The notes beneath the pieces are model-generated. The model was not told the DNA's origin. It saw nothing but the letters and a program-made list of their open reading frames with translations, and ran no database searches. The position numbers were made by a program, and so were the translations under genes. From Chara braunii (taxonomy: Eukaryota; Streptophyta; Charophyceae; Charales; Characeae), in NCBI GenBank assembly GCA_003427395.1, contig BFEA01000085.1, forward strand, positions 3,162,601 through 3,223,419: a stretch of DNA of 60,819 bases, given 5' to 3'. Position 1 is the first letter of the stretch; each line of letters begins with the position of its first letter. Shown here one piece after another: positions 32,825 to 45,214 of this stretch.

Positions 32825-34168
32825 TGTGATGACCCGTCCAAACATGGACTGAAACACACAGCTGATTTCTGAGTTTTGCTCATAAACTGAATGCCTTGCT
32901 GAGTTTCCCGCCTGCTACTAAGTCTGTGTGTGCAGGCTTGCTGGACTGCATGTCTGTCTGAGTGCTGGTTGGCTTGAGTGTGTGTGTGACCAGGCCTGTC
33001 TGAGAGTTGGTTAGCTTGGGTGTGTGTATGACCGTGCCTGTCTGAGTGCTGGTTGGCTTGGGTGTGTGTGTGACCGTGCCTGTCTGAGTGCTGGTTGGCA
33101 TGAGTATGTGTGTGGCCCGTCAGGGCACTTGCGCGTTCGTTGGGCCCTCAGGGCCGGTACTTACCTGCGGCCGTGGCATTGAGGGGTTGCAGTGGAGAAA
33201 AGCACTCGAGTAGCGGGTAGGCCGGTACCGCACCTGGAAGGGGTAGATGTGCAGGTACCGGAGGCCAAGCAGAAGAAGACAAAAGTGTCATTTTTAGAGG
33301 CCCAGTAGTGTAGGCTAGGTCTAGGCGGATACCAGTCTGAGTCTGGGGCCTGTATGGGCAATATCAGAGTCTGCGATGATGTTTCCCTCCAAAAAGGAGG
33401 AGGTACCGGTTGCTTGGGAGGCCAAGTGGCCAGGAAGTCACCGCTCAAGAGGCAAAGCAGGCCGCTATATCTTCGGGCGGGGCGGAGAGTCCGTCCTCTT
33501 TTTCGGTGTGCAAGTTTGGCGACACACTGGTGGAGAGTGCTAAGCTGGAGCAGCGCTGCTGGGGTGGAAGGAGAAGGACATGAGGGAGGAAGAAGGAAGG
33601 AAGGGGGAGGAGCGCCAGGGGTACTTACCTGGCTTTGGTGGCAGCCATCTTCATCACCTTGGTGGGCGCTGCAGCAGGGAGTCCCCAACTGGGGAGAGCC
33701 ACACCAAGAAGCTTCAAGGCAGGGTTGGGCATGGCGGCCTGAGCTAGAGCAGCCATAGCTGCTTTGGGTTGTCCTTTGGGCATCTGAGCAAGGCCTAGTA
33801 GTCCACCATAGGCTCGGCCCATGAGAGTGAAGAGTGGGGGAGGCGGCCATGACTATGGTAGACCTCAAGTGATACCTGCAGTAGAAGAGGGACTCGGACA
33901 TTGATTCTGGATCAGCCATTCAAAATTGTATTATTGTTTCTTGTATGAATAAGAGAAGGGGGAGATAAGGAGGAGGAGATGGTTGGGCGAAGAAGAAGAG
34001 CCTTGTCATTTGTTTATGCTGGTGTACATGATCTTCTTCTTCTTTCTTACTTCTTCTTCTTCTTCAAATCCTCTGTCTTCTCTCAAGTTCATTCGTTTCT
34101 TTCTGCGATTGGGCGGCATCGTACTATCTGATGGATGTTGTATCTCGAAATTGGCCAGGATCATAACA
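32825..34168 (+). repeat. Element B 3' LTR
   Basis: Starts TGTGATGACCCG and ends GGATCATAACA. Inverted homology to 23632-24717 confirms it as a repeated unit. It includes a 43-bp minisatellite (about 32935-33120), a GGTACCGGAGGCC-rich middle, two ACTTACCTG motifs (33159-33167 and 33623-33631) and CTT-rich sequence near 34035-34070. Confidence 0.82.
32935..33120. repeat. 43-bp minisatellite in the element B LTR
   Basis: About four units built on CTGTCTGAGTGCTGGTTGGC followed by a GTGTGTGTGTGACC-type stretch. Neighbouring units differ by a few bases. Confidence 0.85.
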
Positions 34169-35560
34169 AAGAGAAAGAAACGGGGATGAGGAGACTTTAT
34201 GATATTAAAATTTAATGAAAGTTGTAGATAGTAAATGACTATGAATAGTTTACTTTTAGAATAACAAGGGGATGCCCGCCGCACATGCGGCGGGGAGCAT
34301 GAGGGGGCCAGCGGACGCAGGGTCCTACCAAAGAACTGCACAGCCAGTCCCCACAGCAGCTTCGGAGGGGGGGTCGGGGGAAGGCAATGGAAGGTATCTG
34401 ACCACATCGGGCATGTATTCGAACATGTGACTAATACAGCGATCAGCTGGCTGTACCGTCATATCGCCACAAAAAAGGCCAGTCCACCTCCCAAGAACCT
34501 AGCTTGGTGGGTACACCCATGAACTGTTGACATCCAGATCCGTGTTCGAATCCAGGGGATGGAACTTGACGAGTAAGACCCGTTACTACTGAATTGCTGG
34601 GCCGATCAGCTCACTGATGTAAGACCCGTTACTACTGAATTGCTGGGCCGATCAGCTCAATGATGATATCTCAACACCATCACCTGCTGGGTAGTCGAGC
34701 GAGACACTGAGAGTCGCTCCACTACTCGCCAGGGGCCAAAAAAAAAAAAAAAACTGCTGAGAAAAAAAAACGACGATTCCATTCTTTTGTCGTTTGTGCA
34801 CGTGGTGAGTTGTGGAGCGAGACCCTCTCCACTGCTCACCAAACGGGCAGAGGGCCTGGCTGCAGTACTATTCAAATGTGCAAAATGAGACTGGATGCAC
34901 CGCTAGAACATGGAAAGATACATTGCCATCTTTTTTGTTTTGTGCATCTGGAGAGTAGTGCAGCCACACCGAAAGACCAAAAGAATTTCCCCCTGGAACA
35001 GTGAAAGATGCATCGCCATAGTTTGGGCCTTGCTGCACCACTCTCCAAATGTGCAAAATGAGACTGAATCTACCGCTAGAACATGGAGAGATACATTGCA
35101 ATCTTTTTTTACTTGGTGCATGTAGAGAGTAGCGCAGCTAGGCCCTTTCGTCCGCCCCTTCTCCGAGAAAGACAAAGAAGGAAGAATCTAATATACTGAA
35201 GAAAAATAAAAAAAAACGAGGAATCTACTGGCCAAAAGAAAAGAACTGCTCTGCACGTTGGCACATTCGAACATGCGCCCGGTGAGTCGGAAACGGCAGC
35301 AACCCTTTATTTCGCTGGGCCTGTCGCTTGTCCCGGCAGCTTTCCCAACACTCGAAGGCGGGTCTGCGTGGGAGCGTTACATGAGATCCGTGATTCCCTT
35401 TAAGAGTATAGAGATAATATGATGTGGCAGCATAAGTCAGGTTCGAGAAAATTTCAGCGATTATGGTTCCCCGCTATGTTAGACAAAATGGTTCTGTATT
35501 CAATCTGGTCTGTGTATCAATCCCTACACTTGTTAAAATGGCTAATGTAAGAATTTTGGC
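34169..35560. other. Intronic stretch with small duplications
   Basis: No gene. GTAAGACCCGTTACTACTGA is part of a 44-bp tandem duplication (about 34575-34661). A block with GTGCAAAATGAGACTG and CCGCTAGAACATGGA occurs near 34876 and again near 35050. Poly-A runs lie at about 34738-34752. Confidence 0.6.
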
Positions 35561-36990
35561 ATCCGGGCCGTCCATTGACCGGCTCGATGGCCTGGATTGC
35601 CCCGCGATCTTAAGACTTCAAGATCGCCTGGCGATCCAGGTCGTTTGTGGTCCTTCCAGCCCGAGAGGAAATGTGAGCCTCCCTGTGCTTCGCCGTACAG
35701 TTGGGCCCAGGCCTTGGTAGTAGCGCCTTGGTACACACACATAATGCAAGGCAGATACATCCCGAATTGGCTATGGGCCTACGAAAAAGGCTTTGTCGAC
35801 GTACACACCCCAGGTCCTGGGCAAAAGCGGAAAATGGCCCAAGTCTGGAGATATTGGCCGTGCCCAACTGTAAAGAGCCCAGGCCCTCAACTGCACAGCT
35901 GGGCCTGGGCGCAGGCATTAGGCCTGACCGGAAAATGGCCCAAGTCTGGAAGCTTTCCAGCCAGGCCGCACACAGCCAAACGGAGGCTGCCACGTCCGTA
36001 TAGGGAAGGGGGCAGCCACGGTCGGGCATTCTGGCCCACACAGGCATAGAGGTCATGCTGCTGCGTTGCTGTGCGATAGGCTGCGTGCTGCGTTAGCAGA
36101 CAGGGCGCGTGTGGGCGCTTGAGAGGTGAGAGGGGCGCTGCTGGGCAGCGGGGCGCAGGCAGCCATAGCCGGGCTGCAGGGCGCTAGGGGGTAAGAGGTG
36201 ATCGGTGGTCTTCAGGAAGGAGGCGAGTGTGGGTGGTCAGGGTCTGATGAGGGGAGACGAGATACGTACCTGGTGCATGAGGGAGGTCGGATATGGTGTT
36301 GATGTCATGTGCATTGGTCTTCAAAGTGGAAGTGAGCCTGTTGCGCGAATGCGGATTAGTAGGATAGGCAAGTAGTGTAGGCTTGGCGCTGAGCGTCAGA
36401 CAGAGAGGAGCGACATTGGATACTGTGGTGGTGTGGCCTGAGGGCTTGAACATTGGCTCATGAGTTCATTGTATTGCTCGTAATTGGATGGAATCTCTGT
36501 GCATTTCTGCTCTCTGCTTGTACACGACTACCTGGACATCTGTGTGATTTCGCAACTTGGCTTTCTGTATATCGTTCTCGCTCATATTCCTTGCAAATGT
36601 CTACAGTTGGGGGCCTGTGCCCCTTGCAGTTGGGCACACCCAGCATTTTCCAGGCTTCCAGTGTTTGCTGTGCTTGCATTGGCCCGCGGGTAGGTGTCAC
36701 GACAATGATGCTTTCTCATTGGCCCGCGGCCACTTCGTGTTGTGTCGGCCATATGCTGCCCCCAGGGCGCAACGACCCGCGTCCTGGGCTCAACTGCTTG
36801 ACGGAGCTGCTGCTTCTGGATAGAGCCCAGGGTGAGGCCCAGGTTGCTCTTCAACCAACTGACGTGCAACAACGGTCTAATGCTGAGATAAGGGCCTCTC
36901 GTGGGTACCCAGGCCCGCCCTCACTCAGGGCGGGGACGAAGCTTGCTGGGGGCCACAGTCCAGAACATATGCATGTTGTCTAGGGTCCCC
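35561..36990 (+). repeat. LTR-like sequence, family D, copy 1
   Basis: Shares an ordered set of blocks with 53750-54800: GCCATAGCCGGGCTG, ACGTACCTGGTG, a GATGTCAT / GACATCAT block, CTTGAACATTGGCTC against CTTGGACATTGACTC, and CATATTCCTTGCAAATG against CATGTTCCTTGCATATG. The copies are diverged and ends are approximate. No coding region is attached. Confidence 0.6.
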
Positions 36991-37029
36991 CTGAGAACAC
37001 ATTCCTTCACATTCCATCCCCCTTAGCTT

Positions 37030-37480
37030 CGAAAGTCCGCTGCGATGCTTCTACGCAGGTGCCATCCCCTTCAGTCTTCTTTCATACTCAGCCACGATCT
37101 GAGGTGCTGTTTCAACAAGCTCTTGTCCTGTGAACCATCGATCGTCCTTAGGATCTGTATGGTACCTGAATCGGACCCTGTATTCCCTCATGGGTTTTGG
37201 CAGTCTCCCCCTGACTGCAGGCTTGGGGACAGGCAAATCTCTGTGTTCCAGGATATCGTCGACGTCCACGTGGCCATCCATGGTTGGGGCCAGCATTTAC
37301 CTTCTTGATGGAAACTGCTGTATCTCAGCGAAAGGTGCAAGCTTTGAAGCGTGAAAAACAGGGTAAGTGCGTAAGTGACCAGGGATATGAATAACGTATG
37401 AGGGACCATCCAATTCATTACCCACGATATCTAAAGACCTCCCAAGGACCAAAGTACTGCGTCCTTAGTTTCCTATAGAT
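37030..37480 (-). pseudogene. Ty3/gypsy integrase C-terminus and chromodomain stub
   Basis: The minus-strand frame at 37051-37296 reads GHVDVDDILEHRD, MREYRVRFRYHTD and DDRWFTGQELVE, a chromodomain-like tail. Upstream in reading order, another frame gives PSYVIHIPGHLRTYPVFHAS and, before a stop, QYFGPWEV of the integrase C-terminus. AAGGGGGATGG near 37015-37025 (minus strand) may be its purine tract. The rest of the element is absent, so this is a 5'-truncated remnant distinct in sequence from A, B and C. Confidence 0.78.
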
Positions 37481-38006
37481 GCCGTATTTCTGTCCTAGCT
37501 CACTAGCCTTGATATCTTTGAATTGAAGGCTACGGAGTCAACACTGCATTGGCCATATTATTTTTTGTCCAGAAAGTCCTGTATGTGTTTCAAAAGTGCC
37601 TTTGGCTGTCATGGTGTTAAATTCTTAATATGTGAATTTGAAAAATTTTCTTCAGGTAGGAAATGATGTGCTGTATTGCATTTGTTCAATTTATGTATAA
37701 AATGCGACAAATTGTGTAATACATAAGCCAGTTTCACAGATTAGGCCTGTGTGACTGTGTTTTTTATGAAGGGTGGTTGCTGGTGGAGTGTGCAGTTAAC
37801 TAGTTGTCTTTTAGTCCTCTGTATTCCTTTCTGTTCTTTTAATTGTACATTGTGTTCCTTTCGTCTCATTTTCCTATGCTCTAATATGTGCCTATTTCAA
37901 TTTTATTATTTTCTAAATAAAAACCCAAAAATCGTTTGCATTTTGTGGTCTTTCCTTTTATTGTTCTGTGTCCACTGTGTGCCCTTTATCAAATCGTAAT
38001 CTGTAG
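37481..38006. other. Intron 3' end before SMC5 exon 2 of the window
   Basis: A/T-rich intronic sequence without a gene. It ends in the acceptor CTGTAG at 38001-38006, with a second AG at 38009-38010. Confidence 0.6.
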
Positions 38007-38162
38007 ACAGGAACACTCCAAGCCAAAAGGAGCGAGATTGATGAAATTCGTCGAAATGAGACGGCACGGATGGAGAAGATGGCGAAGTTGGAGGCTGAGG
38101 TCGCACATGCTGAGCAGGAGCTTGCGGCTATGCCCCCAATTATGAACCGTACAGCAGAGCTT
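38007..38162 (+). CDS. SMC5: SMC5 exon, coiled coil continued
   Basis: Fifty-two codons without a stop, from TGTLQAKRSEIDEIRRNE to PPIMNRTAEL, bounded by TAG before and GTACGT after. The segment METARM-type charged coil with AEQELAAMP lines up with the plant SMC5 segment ending AERELQNLP, as I recall that family. The reading frame continues in phase 0 into 40243. The acceptor could instead be the AG at 38010, which would pair with the downstream donor of the previous exon (19931) and change three to four residues at the joint. The 5' joint is therefore the least certain in the chain. Confidence 0.83.
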
Positions 38163-40242
38163 GTACGTACTGTGAAATAGTGGGCTTCTGTCGACTGTTT
38201 TTGGTTATTATTTGGTTACTGTATCATTGTCATGGCAGTGCGATTTTGTTTTTCATCCATCTATGTAAAGTTCTTTATCTAGATATGTATGTGTGTGTAT
38301 TTATGCATGTTTTGGAACAGTTTTCCTGTGTACAGACATGTGTTCATTTGAGAGTTGTTTCTCTTTTCCGTATCCCGTCTCTTTGCTGTATCTGGATACA
38401 TGTGCACATTTTACGAGTACCCTTAACCATCCCAAGTACTCACTGGGAAGGAGGACCCCGTGTGAGGCTGGCAGGTTCAGTGTTGTGTAAAAGGTTTTAT
38501 TTAGACTGCTTGTGAGGACTGTATTCTCTGGCAGGAACTCTTGCTCTATTTTGTTATGGCAAAAGTGGTGCGAGCTCCCCTCTTTTTTAACGAATGTCCT
38601 GAAGGACCGCTCTTATTTTATGACCTCGAATCGGCTCTGTTATGTCAGGCTGCTGAGGGTGGTGTGAATCAGCAATCTGCGAGGCTTGTTGCCTGGTGAT
38701 GTGGTCTCTCTCCGAGTTGTCCAGTGTTTCGAACACAGATTGGAACATGAATGGTACACAAATTGGAACACAGTCTGAAACACTGGTGATGGTCCCAACA
38801 CACCACAATCTGGGCACTCGTCAAGCTTGACAACGAGTGATCACTACAGCCAGACTTCCATTAATTGGAATTTCAATTATTTATCCCTTCGTGGAGTGTC
38901 TTGTGCTTGGTGGTGCTCTGACTGCTCGCCACCAAACCATTTTATACAGAAGGGCTGGGAGAGGTGAGAGACATCGCCAAACACCCATCACAAGCTGGTC
39001 CCTTGGCAACCCTGACAATGAGCATTCACGATGGCCAGACTTACAATTCTTGAAAATTTGTCCCTTTGGGTTTGGTGGAAATGGGGATTAGTGAGTGTGT
39101 GGAATTGTGGAACGCTTGCCAACCTTTCCTTTAGGGTTGGGCAAGTGGTGGGACAGGCCCCATATTTTGCTTTGCTTCCTTCAGAGGCACCCTGCATGGG
39201 GGACTGTGTTTGGTGCGCCTCTTGGGGTTATCAATCTGTCAGTTGTGGGGAGATTATGCTTTGATGCCCAAGTCGGGGACCCTCCAGACAGCTCAGAGTT
39301 CACTCTTCGCATGAGAACCCCTCTGAGAATCGCTGTGACATTCTCAGCCTGAACCCATTTTCCTTTTGTCCTATCATTTTCTTTCAGGTGTTGCAATACA
39401 ACGCCCTGAAGGCTCAACCAACAGGTTGCCATGATACTCTTGGGTGCTCAATTGTGCTTTTGGGTACTCTTGGTTACTCTTACACTTATGCACTCATGGT
39501 GCTCTTAGGTAATTGTGGTACACCTCACTACTTTGTGGTAGTTATGGTGTGTTCTCATGGTACTTACGGGTATTCATGGGTATCCGTGGTACTTGGGCTA
39601 CTCTAATAGAGTGGATGAGAGTAGGACAGCTTCAGCACACGAGTCTTTATGTGATGGCATTGGTCCTCAGGGGCCCTTTCTATGTGTGGCTGAACAAGAG
39701 GGGCTCGCACATTCTCCCCAGTCTGCTCACTGTTGCAGGTTTGCTATGGGATGGACCTGAGTTTTCCCGTTTCCACTGAATGTGTGGCCGTAGCAAGGCT
39801 TGCTCACACATTCTCCTCAACCTGCTCACTGTCACAGGTCTTGTATACATGGATATGAATTTTCGGATTATTTTCCCATTTTCGGTGAAGAAATGGCTGC
39901 AGGTGAGAGACATGAGCAAAGAAGGTTGCAAGAATTGCTTTCCTCCTCGCCGTACTCCTTCCTGCCCTGGTCTTCATCATACTCCTTACCGAACCTTCGT
40001 TTTTTCATCTTGTAGGCTATCACCTGCCCCCTGGATCTCAGTGTGCGGGCTATGCTGCAGGGCCAACCGTGCCTGATAATTACTTCTCCTTCAACCACTG
40101 TTGCGATCCGGAGGGACGTCGTCCTGACTACCCTTGGGGTGTTGCCTTCACATCAGATTGTGTGGGTAGCTTGATTTATATCAGATTTCCAATCAGCATA
40201 TAGTGAGCGCTTGGGTTTGGGGGGCTTTGTTATTATCTTCAG
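38163..40242. other. 2.1-kb SMC5 intron
   Basis: No gene or recognisable transposon. The near-duplicate TCACACATTCTCC...CCTGCTCACTG appears at about 39709 and 39806. A stretch of repeated GTACTC / GGTAC words runs from about 39440 to 39600. It ends with the acceptor TTATCTTCAG. Confidence 0.6.
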
Positions 40243-40364
40243 GAAGACCTTTCAAAGCAGGCGAAGGAGCTGGAAATGGCACTCAGAGAGAAACAGAGGG
40301 AGCAGCAAGAAAAGCAAGGGGAAACTCAGGCGCTTTACAAGAAGTTGCAATGGTGCAGCGACAG
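40243..40364 (+). CDS. SMC5: SMC5 exon, coiled coil near the hinge
   Basis: Forty codons plus two bases, EDLSKQAKELEMALREKQ to LYKKLQWCSD, between TTATCTTCAG and GTGAGA, a good donor. The end LYKKLQWCSDR lines up with the plant SMC5 segment RYTLRQCVDKL. The last two bases (AG) join the first base of 50327 to make Arg, so the splice keeps the frame exactly. Coiled-coil content is continuous with the previous exon. Confidence 0.87.
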
Positions 40365-41678
40365 GTGAGAAAGATGTCGACCATACTTCTTGTTTCCACA
40401 CCCGCTGAGAACGATGTGGACTCAAATTGACTGAACATACTTCTCGTTCTCGCACCTCGAATGCAACTCTTTCTGTACAAAAAACCAACCCCACATTCCA
40501 TATTGTTTGCAGAGCAATGTGTTCTTTGGATATAAATGAATGCTGTAAGTCGCACGAACATGACCTGTGAATCTTGTCCATAAGTGCCAGCAGTCCCCCT
40601 GAACTGGGTTCATGTTTCCCAGCATGCGTAAAGCACCAGTGGGACCTGGCCCTAAGTCTGACTGTACACCAACGAATCTTTTGAAAGGTCAGAATGTACA
40701 CCAACGAATCTTTCGAGCGCAGATGACATCCTGCTTGGAACTCTTTCGAAGACAATCTGATCAGTCTTCATAGCATGTCTTCTTGCCAGTTTTGTCTTCC
40801 CCCTTCACCGTCCTATCTCCTAGATTCCTTTGTTGCAAAACCTGCATAGCTGTCTCCTCAGAGTAATGGATGACTTTAATTGACTTGCACATTCTCTTCC
40901 TTGTTGAAATAACAGGCACTGCATTCAGTNNATTTCCTAGNTTCCTTTGTTGCAAAACCTGCATAGCTGTCTCCTCAGAGTAATGGACGACTTTAATTGA
41001 CTTACACAATCTCTTTCTTGTTGAAAGAACAGGCACTGCATTCAGTGGATTTTAGTGCGAGTCCACAGATCACACTAGGAGGGGGGGGAGCGTGGGGGTG
41101 CACCTTCATGACGCCTAATGAACTGTCTTCTAGGGTGAGGGGCGCGGAGTCGCAACAGGTGACTCTTTGACTCTATGCTCTGTGGCATGTTACAAGCAGG
41201 CCCCCTGAAAGTACTACATGATCTATGTGGAAAGCACGATTAAGCGAATGTGAAAAAGAAGACTTCCAGCATCAAATTCCAAGCCTTGGGATTGGGAGGG
41301 GACGTAGCCAAATCTTTGAGAAGAACACATTGCCATTTTACTAGAAAACATATATTTGCCATTTGCTGAAGTCATACGGAGCTAAAAGCAAAAACAACAG
41401 TTCTTGTTTTACTTTCCCAACCATCATGGCCTGTCTACTAATGTCACAATTGTCACGTCGACCATGTGGTTCAGGCAGTTTCCTAGGAGATGTGTCTTAT
41501 CTATGTTCTTGTTTATTAAGGAGCTGCCAAAGCATCAGACCTTGCTGGTACAGGCTCTGGTTGTGACTCTTCTTCCCCGACCAGGATGTCCAGGCACATT
41601 CCCAGGATATTTGTCTTATCTACGTTGTCGGCACGAATGCCCTTAGAAGGGAATCCGCCCTGGGTTTTGCAGATGAGT
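40365..41678. repeat. Start of the 10-kb SMC5 intron, with a tandem duplication at 40822-41045
   Basis: Two units of about 120 bp share TTCCTTTGTTGCAAAACCTG, CTGTCTCCTCAGAGTAATGG and CAGGCACTGCATTCAGT. Three undetermined bases (40930, 40931, 40941) fall at the joint, so the copy number may be an assembly estimate. No gene is seen here. Confidence 0.75.
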
Positions 41679-42690
41679 ACACCGAGTGATCGCGGCTGTG
41701 TGTGCTATTTACGCTGACGACAAAGGTTGACTAGATTGGAGAATGTGTGGGTGCACAGACTTAAGGTGCGCGTGATCTTTTCCTTGTTGATGATTGTGAG
41801 GGCGGTATAGTTGCCAGCCAAATTTTTATTTTCTGCGATTAAATTAGGGATTGAAAAGATATTGTCTCTTGATTGGTGCCCGTGCTCGTGACTCGTGCGT
41901 ACGTGCGGAGGATGGCATCAACAACAATGTGATTTTGAAAACATTTTGGTAGATTTACGCATCGCGCAGTATCCGTTCATTTAGGCGGCCGTCAAAACTA
42001 GACCCGGCTGTGGGCCTAGCACTATTGGTTACAGTGTCGGACTTCCATGAAAGAGATTCAGGGATCGAGATTGAGCGGCGACGACGTGGGAATATCAAAG
42101 TAGGGCAAAGGGGCAAGGGTTTGAGGGTCCGGTGGGGCTATCCCCCTTGGTTTTGTCGTCGGTGGCGTCAGAACGATAGTAGCAGTTCCTTTTCCCCGCC
42201 TATCGTCTTTTGACGGTTAAGAGTTTCTAAATATTTTTATTTATTTGTCGTTTTATTTGCTCCTGCATTCCTTGACTCGGGTGCGACGCTGGATTCGTAG
42301 GCCGTCGTGGCGGTCGAGGATCTTGAGCGGGCGCCTCCCTTGGTTGACCTATGAGTTCGTGCGTGTTCGGGATGCCGGTTAAATTCCTAGGGTTCTCGCC
42401 TGACTTGAAAGGCGGACCGAAGAGGTCAATGTATGAATGGAGAGTGCAAAGAATAAGTGTGGCTTAAAGTCTGAGTACACCGCGCGAGCGCGACTGTGTC
42501 TGCTATTTACGTTGACGACAAAGGTTGACTAGATTAGAGAATGTGCGGGTGCGCAGACTTAAGGCGCGCGTGATGCGCCTCCGTTGGTTGACCTATGAGT
42601 TTGTGTGTGTTCGAGATGCCGGTTAAATTCCTCGGGTCTGCCTGATTTGAAAGGTGAGCCGAAGAGGTCAATGTATGAATGGAGAGTGGT
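41679..42690. repeat. Old 790-bp tandem duplication with internal loss
   Basis: GAGTACACCG...GACGACAAAGGTTGACTAGA occurs at about 41679-41785 and 42469-42575. GGTTGACCTATGAGTT...GAAGAGGTCAATGTATGAAT occurs at about 42340-42452 and 42585-42690. The order implies a duplicated unit of about 790 bp whose second copy lost roughly 550 bp. Confidence 0.75.
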
Positions 42691-45214
42691 GGGGTCCATG
42701 GTCGTGGTTTCCCTCGCTTCCCATTTGGAGAGCGCCGATAGTCTAAAAGTGGAAGGGGATTGGAGAACATTCCGAGTGGGCCTGTGGGCTGCGGCTGAGG
42801 GTGACGGGGGCCGTTAGCGGGCGTATCGTCCGCCACCCACCGTTTGCCATGGGCGGTTTGGGTATGAGCATGCCCGTTGGAGCCTGCAGAGAGGCGACCT
42901 GAGCCTAGGCGGAGCAGCACAGGGTACCGCAGCAGGGGCCGCGTGCAAGGCACCGCGACCAGCCACGTGCCTCACCGGGGCTCATGCTGCAAGTCTGCAG
43001 CAGGCCGCACCCTCAATGCGGCACTTTCAGCGTGAGCATGCTCGTTGGGACTCCAGAGAGGGCAAATTGTGCTTGGGCCGAACGGCCCAAGGTACAATGG
43101 CGGAGGCCATAGGCGCATGGAGCCAGTGTCCACTTCATTTTTTGTTGTTCTTACCTGAACATTTACCACTACCATTAAAATCTGTACCAAGACCTGCTTA
43201 CCTTCCAGCTGCACGCATCGCAGTAGGCCAATGCCCTCCTACTCCGATGAGTCGCGTAATCGCCACTATGGGCGAGCATAAGTCACGCGTTCCATTGCCA
43301 GCCGCTTGTTGGGCTGAGAGATTCCGCATGTGAGTTGTTACTCACTCTTTAGCGGAGTTCGGCATCCGATAACATAGTCCTGTTGTCTGTATCAATTAAC
43401 ACCCTTTGTGGTGTCTGGGTTAGCGAGCAGCACAACGCAAGGGAAAGTAAACGTGATGGACGAGCGAGAACTAGAGACGGTGTAAGACTGTGAGAGAGGA
43501 AAAAGGGCGAAGTGAATCTGGCGGGGTTTCTGCACCAGTAAAGGAGATGGTGGAAGGAACGAGCAGGGGCGCAGCGAGGAGAAGGTAGCTCTCATGATAC
43601 TTTACGGTCTTAGGTAAGGAGAAGATGGCTTTCGGGTTTTTAGATAGGGTGAATCAAATGATGACAGTAGTTTTAGAAGCAAGTTAGTGATATGGGAGTT
43701 AATAGAGGAAGATATTGCGTGGAGATGGCGGAAGAGAAAGGCCATAGCACCCCCAATCCTTGGTGAATTTCGGCAAACCAAGAGCCAAATCCAAGGTTTT
43801 AGGACAGGGCGAATCGAATAGCGAGGTTAGTTTTAGTAGAAAGCCAGTAGCATAAAAGTTAGTAAGGGAAAGAGCAACGAAGAGATGTTGAGGAAAGCGA
43901 ACATGGTAGGAGGAGGGACTACTGTCTTCCCCGATTCTTTATAGAATCGGATGGGGTAAAGTGTTGAGAGGAGGTTTTGAACTATTGCGAGCATGATGGC
44001 ACCGATAGAATCTGGCCTGAGTGAACGCTTTCGGTGGTACAAGCGTTGTGGGCTGCCTGGTATGTGGACAGGCACGAGTGGAAAGATTGTGGAACCAGAT
44101 ATGTACATTTCCATCTTCTAGGGGAAGATTCATTCTTCCTTCTTGGTACATGTTCCCGTTTGTAATCGCCTCCTTTTCGTCGTTCGTCATCAATCCTCCT
44201 ATCCAAGTCGAGTCTGTACCGAAAATGATTGCGTACATCGCCTTGGATGCTCCTTCGTAGTCGTGTTGGCTACGATCTCCTCGTTCATTCTTGTTCCCAT
44301 TACTGTTAACCACGTTGTTCGCCCTCCCGATTACGTTGAGTCGTTTATCAACGAGGTCGTAGTCGTGTGCCTTAAATTTGTTACGTTGTGATGAGGCCTG
44401 CATCTGGTCCGAAGAGCTGGCTAGATGCTTCTTGCAAGAGAAGCACAAAATTTGTAGCAGGTTAGCCACCTTACGGGATCATTGTTACATTGTGATGAGG
44501 CCTGCATTTGGTCCGAAAAGCTGGCTAGATGCTTCTTGCAAGACAAGCACAACGATACTAAGGAAAAGGAGGGAAGACCGCCTGTTGCTGGCGAATGGAG
44601 ATAAAGAGAAGAGGTGATTCCCGAGCTTGCTCAGGTAAGCTCGTTAGCGGTATTTGGTTTAGTAATACAACGTTAGCCTATGCGGAAGACGAGGGAAAAC
44701 TACGAACGAAGGAGAATCAGTCGGGGGCAGGATCCAGAGAAATTGGATGAGGTTGGAGACTTACCTGTTGGCCGATGAACAGAGAGAAAAAGGGAGAGAG
44801 AGAAGACTAGCAGATTAATAGCTCTGGGTGGTGCTGCATGGCTGTCCTCAGTTGGTGGAGTGATTTGTCTGGTTAATTCCGTGGAAACTCACTAGAACAC
44901 AACAAGGATTGACAGACTGAGAAGCGAGGAAAAGGCGGGGAGGACATGGTGGCTTACCTGTTTGCTTCGACGGTGCTCGTTTCCACGTCGCACATGTTTG
45001 GCTTCATTGTCCGTACACAGTCCATCAGCCACAGACCGTTGTGAAACTTCTTGATTGCCGCCCGTACCTGGGCAAGTCAAAGACTTGCATAGTCGTCTTC
45101 TACTACCAAGCCCGAAGGAACGTGCAGTGGCTGCGCTGTGAAAGAGCAAGGAGGCCAAGCCGTACCGACCGACCAAGTACATTGAGGAGTAGAGGTGGCT
45201 TGAGGCTTGCTTAA
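42691..45214. other. Intronic stretch with a 103-bp duplication
   Basis: No gene. TGTGATGAGGCCTGCAT and AGCTGGCTAGATGCTTCTTG are part of a duplication at about 44380-44455 and 44483-44557. A weaker pair lies near 43620-43690 and 43800-43870. ACTTACCTG occurs at 44759-44767. Sequence before element C does not resemble its LTR. Confidence 0.55.

Larger units (their letters stand above)
26286..34168 (+). mobile_element. Element B: decayed Ty3/gypsy chromodomain retrotransposon
   Basis: Plus-strand order is gag-like region, zinc knuckle, protease, reverse transcriptase, RNase H, integrase, chromodomain, purine tract, 3' LTR. No 5' LTR homologous to 32825-34168 in the same orientation lies upstream, so the 5' end has been lost or replaced; the left border is set at the tandem units. 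It sits in sense orientation in the 18.1-kb SMC5 intron. Confidence 0.82.

Noticed and set aside
43600-45214. 5' LTR of element C
   Set aside because: The sequence shows no similarity to 48956-50065 apart from one ACTTACCTG word; the element is better described as 5'-truncated.
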